Shown in pieces: positions 17,949-24,045 of a stretch of DNA of 64,000 nt. Positions within the stretch are counted from its first letter, which is position 1; the number at the start of each line of letters is the position of its first letter. Location: contig CAZMUM010000001.1 of NCBI GenBank assembly GCA_964569385.1, forward strand, positions 1 to 64,000. The letters run 5' to 3'. The position numbers were made by a program, and so were the translations under genes. Below the pieces are notes generated by a model. It saw only the letters and a program-made list of their open reading frames with translations. It ran no database searches and was not told where the DNA came from. This DNA is from JAADHX01 sp964569385 (GTDB lineage Bacteria; Actinomycetota; Acidimicrobiia; Acidimicrobiales; Poriferisodalaceae).

Positions 17949-19358
17949 CTAGCCGTGCAAACTACGCCCGGTCATTGACAGGACACTCTCGCCGAATAGC
18001 TCAGAAAGAGTCGGGTGAGGTTGGATGAACTGGGCCACATCGTCGACTGTGGCTTCCCAATTGACCGCCAGGTATCCCTGACCGAGTTGTTCAGTTACCC
18101 AGGGACCCATCATGTGGACACCAAGAATCACTCCACCGGTGCCATCGCCGTTGTCTTCGGCAATGATCTTCACTAGGCCATCGGTTTCATTGACGATCTG
18201 AGCTCGACTGTTGCCGATGTATCGATGGCTCGACACCACCACCGAGTAACCAGCGTCCTTAGCTTGTTGCTCAGTCAAGCCGGCAAAGGCAACCTCTGGG
18301 TGGCAATAGATGGCCCAGGGAACCTTCGCGTAATCGACAGGCGTGGGGGCCTCACCGAGAAGATCTTTGACCGCAACGATCGCCTCGGCGAACCCGATAT
18401 GAGCCAGGGCCGGGGTATTGATGATGTCGCCGACGGCATACACGCCAGGTTCGGCGGTGCGGCAGTACTCGTCGACCTGGACGAAACCGCGTTCGTCTAC
18501 GCCTACAGCTGTGGCCTCGAGGCCGAGTAGATCTGAGAACGGCCGCCGGCCGATAGACACAACCACTGCCTCGACCGTGACATCGTCGGCGCCTTCGAGG
18601 TGAACCGTCGTCGACTGCCCGTCTGCGGCGGCCGTGTGACCAGTGACCCGCACACCCGTGACGACCATAATCTTGCGCTTCTTGAACGACCGGGCGAGCG
18701 CTTTCGATATGTCAGGATCGACGCCGGGAACTATCTGGTCGAGCCCTTCCAGAATCGTGACCTGCGAGCCAAGATCGGCCATCATCGATGCGAACTCACA
18801 ACCTATGGCACCGCCGCCGATAACCGCAGCCGTTGTCGGCACCGACGGCATCGACAACACCTCGTCCGAAGTCATGATGAGATTGCCAGTCACCTCGAAT
18901 CCGGGAAGTTGCCGCGGAACAGACCCCGCCGCCAACAAAACGAAGTCGCCGCTGATGCTGGCGACGGACCCATCGCTGAGGTCGATGTTGACAGTTCGAT
19001 CGGGACCAAGGCGGCCGGTGCCATCGTATGACTGGACCTTGCGACGCTTCAGCAGACCCTGAACGCCTTTGGTCAGGCCATCGATGATGCCCTGCTTGCG
19101 TTGCATAGTCTTGGCAAAATCGAGTCCGGGTTCACTGGTAAGCACGCCGAATTCGTGGGCGTCTCTGACGGTACGAGTGACCGCCGCTGTTTCGAGAAGT
19201 TCTTTGGCGGGAATACACCCGCGATGAAGACACGTCCCACCAATTTTGTCGCGCTCGACCAAGCCAACGGTGAGCCCCGCAGATGCTGCATAGAGCGCAG
19301 CGCCGTAGCCGGCGGGGCCGCCGCCTATGATGACCATGTCGAAGTGGGCGTCGCTCAT
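17949..19358 (-). CDS. lpdA: Dihydrolipoyl dehydrogenase (E3)
   Basis: A flavoprotein that reoxidises dihydrolipoyl groups on E2 and makes NADH. FAD-binding GGGPAGYGAALYAASAGL lies at residues 12-29. The redox-active disulfide is GGTCLHRGCIP (Cys at about 43 and 48). The NAD-binding site is VIGGGAIGCEFASMMADLG, the second FAD motif is GVYAVGDI, and the dimer-interface catalytic His-Glu pair is in HPHPTLSE near the C-terminus. Length 469 aa is typical. It is the first gene of the E3-E2-LipB/LipA operon. Direct repeats upstream (19401-19431) may belong to its promoter region. In actinobacteria one Lpd commonly serves pyruvate, 2-oxoglutarate and branched-chain complexes. Confidence 0.97.
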   Translation of the reverse strand: MSDAHFDMVIIGGGPAGYGAALYAASAGLTVGLVERDKIGGTCLHRGCIPAKELLETAAVTRTVRDAHEFGVLTSEPGLDFAKTMQRKQGIIDGLTKGVQGLLKRRKVQSYDGTGRLGPDRTVNIDLSDGSVASISGDFVLLAAGSVPRQLPGFEVTGNLIMTSDEVLSMPSVPTTAAVIGGGAIGCEFASMMADLGSQVTILEGLDQIVPGVDPDISKALARSFKKRKIMVVTGVRVTGHTAAADGQSTTVHLEGADDVTVEAVVVSIGRRPFSDLLGLEATAVGVDERGFVQVDEYCRTAEPGVYAVGDIINTPALAHIGFAEAIVAVKDLLGEAPTPVDYAKVPWAIYCHPEVAFAGLTEQQAKDAGYSVVVSSHRYIGNSRAQIVNETDGLVKIIAEDNGDGTGGVILGVHMMGPWVTEQLGQGYLAVNWEATVDDVAQFIQPHPTLSELFGESVLSMTGRSLHG

Positions 19359-19400
19359 GTTTGACCAGTCGTTGGGGAGCTAGCAGCTCAGCTGGAACCA

Positions 19401-19431
19401 CAATTCGTGTGCCGAAACTACAACTCGTGTG
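19401..19431. repeat. Direct repeat CAAyTCGTGTG upstream of lpdA
   Basis: caattcgtgtg (19401-19411) and caactcgtgtg (19421-19431) differ by one base and are spaced by 20 bases, close to two helical turns. They lie about 45-75 bases upstream of the lpdA start on the minus strand, a plausible regulator site. No known motif is recognised. Confidence 0.35.
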
Positions 19432-19451
19432 ACCGCCTCACCATAGAAGAC

Positions 19452-19541
19452 TCACACCGCTATGAGCACCTGAACAGTGAAAGCTACAAGTATCGCTAAT
19501 CCGGTTACGAGGGCGGTGATGATTAGGGCACGGGTGCTCAC
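19452..19541 (-). CDS. Possible 29-aa single-span membrane peptide
   Basis: A GTG at 19541 opens a 29-residue frame, MSTRALIITALVTGLAILVA followed by FTVQVLIAV, which is almost entirely one membrane helix with a short polar N-terminus. It occupies part of the 320-base gap between lpdA and the thioredoxin gene. A frame that is hydrophobic throughout and ends exactly at a stop after the helix is suggestive of a real small membrane protein. There is no strong ribosome site, and the frame is open further upstream, so the start and even the reality of the gene are uncertain. Confidence 0.3.
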   Translation of the reverse strand: MSTRALIITALVTGLAILVAFTVQVLIAV

Positions 19542-19678
19542 ATCTGAAGACGCTAACGGATTAAGGGCCAAGCCGATGGGCGAGGCTGTGGCCAGAAGGT
19601 CCCACTGAGGAGACCTCAACTTTGGGTGGAGGAACATATTTGGAACACAACGTCGGCGACGGGGGTTAGATCCTGACG

Positions 19679-20350
19679 ATGTGTACAGTCGCTTGCGTGA
19701 ACAGATCGACGGAGTCTCCGGCCGAGCCACGCCGCCGGCGTCGCAGAACCAACGCAGTCGCCATTGCAATAGCTGGCGCCCTGTTGTTGGCCGCCTGTGG
19801 CGGCTCGACCGATAACAATTCCGCTAGCCAAGCCGCCGAACCCGCGACAACGCCTGCCGATACGCCAACGACTGCACCAACCAGCGACGCTGGTTCTGAA
19901 GAGGCGACTTCCACCGCGACTGAATCAGGGCCAGCAGCGGTCGAGGACCGGCCAGCAATGCTTCGCCTCGACGGAGCCGACCTCACGGGGGTCGCCTTCG
20001 ACAACGCCGCTTACGCCGGGCAAGACGTCCTGTTGTGGTTCTGGGCTCCTTGGTGAAGCTCTTGCAATCGTGAAGCCCCTGCGGTCGCAGCGGCAAAGGC
20101 AGAATTCGGCGACAGCCTCGCCATCATCGGTATCCCAGGTCGTGACAGCTTCGAGAACATGGAAGATTTCGTCGATCGCCACGGTTTGGGCGACGTCATC
20201 CAGTTCCCCGACGAGTCCGGCGAATTGTGGCGCGACTATGGCGTTCGCGGGCAACCATCTTGGGTAATCGTTCCAGGCGATGGGTCGGAGCCTCGGCTGA
20301 TCTTCGGAAGCCTTGATGAGGACCAGTACGCTAACTACGCAGCAACCTGA
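19679..20350 (+). CDS. Candidate selenoprotein: lipoprotein thioredoxin (DsbE/MPT53/TlpA-like) with in-frame TGA in the U-x-x-C site
   Basis: The frame opens at 19679 (or GTG 19697) with an Arg-rich N-terminus and a lipoprotein signal (AIAIAGALLLAACGG). It continues through a Thr/Ala-rich linker into a thioredoxin fold (LRLDGADLTGVAFDNAAYAG, DVLLWFWAPW). At 20054-20056 there is a TGA exactly where the first Cys of the WAPWCxxC motif belongs. The same frame then continues without any break as SSCNREAPAVAAAKAEFG, IIGIPGRDSFENMEDFV and GVRGQPSWVIVPGDG (the cis-proline loop), stopping at 20350. Mycobacterial MPT53/DsbE proteins have the same order with WAPWCxxC. Homology on both sides of the TGA, the exact Cys position, and a SECIS-like hairpin just downstream argue for selenocysteine at residue 126. 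The alternative is a Cys-to-stop mutation. Role: thiol-disulfide exchange outside the membrane. Confidence 0.85.
20057..20094 (+). promoter_or_regulatory. Candidate bacterial SECIS element
   Basis: Directly downstream of the TGA at 20054 the sequence folds as GCC-C-CTGC-GGTC-GCAG-C-GGC: outer pairs 20075-20077 with 20092-20094, one C-C mismatch, inner pairs 20079-20082 with 20087-20090, and a GGTC loop at 20083-20086. The loop G is 27 bases past the TGA, within the distance known for bacterial SECIS elements, and GGU in the apical loop is the SelB-recognised feature of E. coli fdhF. The element is inside coding sequence, as bacterial SECIS must be. Confidence 0.65.
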
Positions 20351-20613
20351 CGGCGACGACGACGCCGCCGCCACATTGCTTGGCCTACAACGGCCAGCAC
20401 CATTCCGATCCCGGCCGAGCCAACAACAACTAGCCACAGCGGCAGCTCGACGTTGAACGACAACCAAGATACCTCCTCAGGGCCCGTGTTCTGGCCAATG
20501 AAGATTGCCAACGCGACCCCAAGCAGCGCCGCGACAACCAGGTTGATCTTGTTACGCAGACTTAAGCCGCCGTCGCCCTCGGTGTCGTCGACAACCTCGA
20601 ATTCGTGAGTCAT
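20335..20613 (-). CDS. LapA-domain (DUF1049) membrane protein
   Basis: A 92-residue protein with a short acidic cytosolic N-terminus (THEFEVVDDTEGDGG), two membrane helices (INLVVAALLGVALAIFIGQN and LWLVVVGSAGIGMVLAVVGQ) separated by the short loop EEVSWLSFNVELP, and an Arg-rich tail (WRRRRRRRQ). The FIGQN-loop-VSWLSF pattern is that of the LapA/DUF1049 family, whose Gram-negative member acts in envelope assembly; its role in actinobacteria is unknown. I start at the ATG ending at 20613, with AGGGGA about 8 bases upstream; a second ATG at 20619 overlaps that site. The gene is convergent with the thioredoxin gene, the two stops overlapping by 16 bases. Confidence 0.85.
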   Translation of the reverse strand: MTHEFEVVDDTEGDGGLSLRNKINLVVAALLGVALAIFIGQNTGPEEVSWLSFNVELPLWLVVVGSAGIGMVLAVVGQAMWRRRRRRRQVAA

Positions 20614-20741
20614 ACTCATTTCCCCTGTTGTGCGCTTGGCTTCACTCGAAGCGACACTAGCGCTACTAGTGTGGACTTGATTTCCTTGTCTTCCATTCAC
20701 TTGATCAGTTTCTGCTGGTCAGTTCCGTTAGGAGCCTCCCA

Positions 20742-21173
20742 ATGACTCAGATGGTTTCTGTCGAGCGCCAGATCTCGGCACCTGCAAGCGACATATTTGC
20801 CTTGCTTCAAGATCCTGCTCGCCACACCGATTTCGATGGCTCCGGCACCGTTCTGAGTTCCAAGGATGGTGGCACCAAACTCGAGCTCGGATCAAAGTTC
20901 GGCATGAGCATGAAACTCGGGCCACTGCCGTACCGGATCTCAAGCAAGGTTGTTGAATTCGAACAGGACCGACTTATCGCGTGGGCCCATTTCGGCAAAC
21001 ATCGTTGGCGTTACGAACTCGAACCGAACGACGACGGAACCCTCGTTCGTGAAACCTTCGACTGGTCGACCGCGATGGTCCCGAAGCTAATCGAGGTCGC
21101 CGGGTTCCCAAAGAAACACCCAGAAGCAATGGAAGCCACGCTCGAACGATTGGCGACACTCGTCGAGGACTGA
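20742..21173 (+). CDS. SRPBCC (START-like) family protein
   Basis: A 143-residue cytosolic protein of the SRPBCC helix-grip fold that binds small hydrophobic ligands. It opens with MVSVERQISAPASDIFALLQ, the typical first strand and helix. DPARHTDFDGSGTVLS follows, then the central strands (YRISSKVVEFEQDRLIAWAH, WRYELEPNDDGTLVRETFDW) and a closing C-terminal helix (AMEATLERLATLVED). The set WRYELEP, DDGTLV and TFDW is common in actinobacterial polyketide-cyclase/dehydrase-like members. A GGAG site lies just upstream (ttaggagcctccc). Ligand unknown. It is divergent from the LapA gene. The decayed TetR gene follows on the other strand. Confidence 0.88.
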   Translation: MTQMVSVERQISAPASDIFALLQDPARHTDFDGSGTVLSSKDGGTKLELGSKFGMSMKLGPLPYRISSKVVEFEQDRLIAWAHFGKHRWRYELEPNDDGTLVRETFDWSTAMVPKLIEVAGFPKKHPEAMEATLERLATLVED

Positions 21174-21233
21174 TCAAGGCCCGTTGGGCTTGCCCTCGAA
21201 TCATCGACCGTTTCTGCGTAGCGAAAGTGCGCG

Positions 21234-21798
21234 TCACTGACCGTGGGCTATCGCAATGGCGAGGCGGCTCACCTCTCGCGACATAGCCCTGACTGTTCGC
21301 TGATTTCTGGTGGCGTGCGTCTGCAACGAAGCGCCGTCGAGCAGCGACGTGATGACCAGCGCTCGCAGTCGTGCCTGGGCCGGCGAGGCGACGAATGAGC
21401 CTCACCATTACGTCATAGAATTCCTGATAGATCTCGGCGAGCACGCTCGCGAATCGGGGCTCGTGGAGGGCCAGCAATCCGATCGGCAGTAATACGCTGC
21501 CGACGTCGATGAGCCACCGCTCAGACAGCAGGGCCACCACCGCGGTTAGCTCCGTCACAGCGTCGTCGTTGGCTGCTTGGGCCATCGCTTCGAGGTCATT
21601 CGAGAACTCATCTCGCACGATGGCCTCAAGGAGGTCATCGCGGGTAGCGAAGTAGTACTGGAGGTTCCCGAGTCGCATGCCGATCCGGTCGGCGATACGC
21701 CGTAGCACGAACCGATCGAGGCCTTCATCGACAAGCAGGTTGCGAGCGGTAGCCACAATGACGGCGCGACGCTAGCGCTCGATTTCGGAATATCTCAT
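21234..21798 (-). pseudogene. Decayed TetR-family regulator
   Basis: Reading from an ATG at 21798, the frame gives MRYSEIER, then an in-frame TAG (21774-21772), then a clear TetR DNA-binding domain: RRAVIVATARNLLVDEGLDR, FVLRRIADRIGMRLGNLQYY, FATRDDLLEAIV. The ligand domain continues to YDVMVRLIRRLAG, where the frame breaks near 21375-21395. A one-base shift restores a normal TetR ending (ARLRALVITSLLDGASLQTH) that stops at 21234. One nonsense codon and one frameshift in about 185 codons mark a pseudogene. A GTG at 21756 could start a shortened product, but helix 1 would be cut. It faces the oxygenase pseudogene across 35 bases, the usual layout of a local repressor and its target. Confidence 0.82.
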
Positions 21799-21833
21799 TG
21801 ACCCAAAATAGGTCGCCGACCCAGAATGGGGAA

Positions 21834-22800
21834 ATGTTGAAATCTGAGAAACAACTCGCCGGGCCTACCAACGTCCTCGGCTCGTACGCTGAATGCGACC
21901 CAAGCGCGGCAAGGGCGCTGCCGATGGAGATGTACACGTCCTAAGCGCTGTTCGACCTGGAGATGGAGCGCATCTTTATCGAGGAATGGAATTGCGTCGG
22001 CCGCACCGAGCAAGTCGATCACGTGGGCGCTTGGTTCACCGCCGACGCGGCAGGAGAGCCCATTGTCGTCACCCACGCCGAGGACGGCCAGATTCGTGCG
22101 ATGTCGTCTGTTTGTCGCCACCGCTACATGGCGATAGCGAGCGTCAGGGCACGAGCCGCCGGCTCCAGTGCCCATACCACCGGTGGAGCTACGCTCTCGA
22201 CGGGACCCTGAAGGGAACTCCGCTGATGGAAACACCAAGCGCTGCCGACGGCTCGACCTGTCGCCTGCCTTCGTTCTCGGTCGAGACCTGGCTGGGTTTC
22301 GTATTCGTGTCGTTGGCCTCGAACCCAGAACCCTTGGCCCCTCAGCTCGATGGCGCTGGAGGGATACCACCTCGATGGGCTTCATCCAGGTCCGATCGCC
22401 GACATGTTGCCGTCGAGAGGCGCGAAGTTCATCGAAGCCACCGATCGCTGGAATTGTTTTCGCCTCGCCATCAACTTCGAATCTGAGTTGTAGCCCAGCA
22501 GCCACGACCTGGCTCACCTTCCATCCCATCGATACCAGCCACACAAGGGTGCGGGGCGCCTACCTCGTGCCGCCCGACGAGTTGGAGCGCATGCACCAAA
22601 CCGAAGGAGAAGTGGAGATGACCACCGAAGCCATCAACCAGCTGAACCGCGAGGACTCTTCGGCCATGGTCGGGCTTCAACGCAATGCCGGGTCACGTTA
22701 CGCCGAACCTGGTCTGCTCAACGAGCGGGAGGAGGCACTGGTGCACTTCTACCGGTACCTCGCCGACAAAGTTCCACCAGACAACGAGGCGCAGCAATAA
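21834..22800 (+). pseudogene. Decayed Rieske-type ring-hydroxylating oxygenase alpha subunit
   Basis: A good start (GGGGAA then ATG at 21834) gives MLKSEKQLAGPTNVLGSY, but a TAA interrupts at 21942. The frame then continues as ALFDLEMERIFIEEWNCVGR with the first Rieske half CRHRYM. Near 22140 the frame shifts and the second half appears (RRLQCPYHRWSYALDGTLKG), followed by ETWLGFVFVSLA. Another shift near 22360 gives EGYHLDGLHPG and FIEATDRWNCFRLAI. After a further break the third frame encodes the C-terminus (FHPIDTSHTRVRGAYLVPP, then LNEREEALVHFYRYLADKV) ending at 22800. Much of the catalytic domain, including the usual DxxxH iron ligand order, is missing or rearranged. So this was a Rieske non-heme iron oxygenase and is now dead, like its divergent regulator. 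Confidence 0.85.
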
Positions 22801-22892
22801 CAAGAATTCGTACGACAATACCCAGGCTCTGAGCGCCGCCGAACGGGGATTCATCGGGCTACGAGAACGCCTCCCATACCCCGTCGCTGGCT

Positions 22893-23978
22893 CTAGACAC
22901 CAGTCGGAGGTTCAAGAACCCAGACTGAGCCATCGAAGGCTCGGTCGAATCGATCGTGTAGCCGGCCGAGATTCTGATCCAATCGATCCCAGATCACAAT
23001 GGCCTCGGTGCCTTCGCGAGCTAACCAGTCGTCTCGACCCCTCATCCTCTTGGCGAAACCCTCTTTACCGTTTGGCTCGCCGCCTATGACAACTTGACGT
23101 TCTGCCGACCCTAACAATTCGGCGAATCGGCTTCGTGTCGGCGCGGGCCAGCGAGCGTCGACACCGATGAATGGCAGCACTGCCACGTAAGGCACTGCTG
23201 CCATCAGAGCAGCCTCCGCGGCCAACATTTCGGCACCAAGCCCCAGACCAGTAGCTAGCTCGATGTTGGGGTCTACTTGCTTTTTGGCTCTAAGGATTTC
23301 CGTGAGTTGGCGCCTCAAGGCATCGGCCACTGGGTTAGCAAGGTCCCATCCGCCCAGCTCGGCGGGGCGGTGGCCAATCACGACAACTATCGGACCGTCG
23401 TTGGTTGAGTCGACAGTCGCGTCGAAAGTCAGTTGGCTCGCGCCAGACAATGGCGATGCCGAGCCGGGGGCGATTTCGGTCGAGCTTGACCTCCGACGGG
23501 CGACGTCGCTTCGGAGTCCGTCGACGATCGCCTTGCCGTAATGCATGCCGCTGCGTCCGTGCTGGTCGGCGGCGGCCTGGGTAGCAAGCATGTCGGCTGC
23601 GTCATTCATCGGGTCACCAGAGTGGCCCTTGACCCAGTTGAAGGCAACGTCGCCGCGTCGGTTCACTAGCTCAATGAAGGGCTCCCACAGATCGCGGTTG
23701 GCGATCGGCTTCTTGCTGGTGTTCTTCCAACCCCTTTTGATCCAACCGCGCCACCACTCGTCGTTGAAACACTTAACGACGTAGGTCGAGTCGCTAACTA
23801 TTTCGAGGGGCCCCGCTATTCGGCGCACAGCCTCGAATGCCGCGGTCACTTCCATCCGCTGATTAGTGCTCTCGGATTCGGCCCCGCTGGCCCACGGTCC
23901 GTCGTCTACAACGAACGCCCAACCGCCTGGCCCTGGGTTACCAGAACAGGCGCCATCGGTGTATGCACGGGTTGTCAC
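22893..23978 (-). CDS. rnhA: Ribonuclease HI fused to a SLOG/YpsA-like domain
   Basis: Residues 1-145 are RNase HI, which cuts RNA in RNA-DNA hybrids. Catalytic acids are in YTDGACSGNPGPGG, RMEVTAAFEAV, IVSDSTYVVKC and VKGHSGDPMNDAADMLA. A Ser-rich linker at about 150-190 follows. Residues 195-361 form a Rossmann-like domain starting with VVVIGHRPAELGGWD, then PVADALRRQLTEIL, ELATGLGLGAEMLAAEAALM and VAVLPFIGVDARWPAPTR. This matches the YpsA/DUF1273 branch of the SLOG superfamily, which binds nucleotides or nucleotide-derived ligands. The frame has no break between the two. RNase HI alone is about 150 aa, so this is a true fusion. It is divergent from aceE, with a 67-base gap. The partner role of the second domain is unknown. 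Confidence 0.93.
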   Translation of the reverse strand: MTTRAYTDGACSGNPGPGGWAFVVDDGPWASGAESESTNQRMEVTAAFEAVRRIAGPLEIVSDSTYVVKCFNDEWWRGWIKRGWKNTSKKPIANRDLWEPFIELVNRRGDVAFNWVKGHSGDPMNDAADMLATQAAADQHGRSGMHYGKAIVDGLRSDVARRRSSSTEIAPGSASPLSGASQLTFDATVDSTNDGPIVVVIGHRPAELGGWDLANPVADALRRQLTEILRAKKQVDPNIELATGLGLGAEMLAAEAALMAAVPYVAVLPFIGVDARWPAPTRSRFAELLGSAERQVVIGGEPNGKEGFAKRMRGRDDWLAREGTEAIVIWDRLDQNLGRLHDRFDRAFDGSVWVLEPPTGV

Positions 23979-24045
23979 AAAGCCATCTTGTCAGTTCGTT
24001 TGCCGACTGCGTTGCAGAAGGCCAAAGTGATGACAGGATGGTCGC

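Noticed and set aside
20974..21756. Intact 260-aa TetR regulator
   Set aside because: The open frame only reflects loss of the true C-terminal frame; the last 120 residues do not resemble TetR, and the start lacks helix 1.
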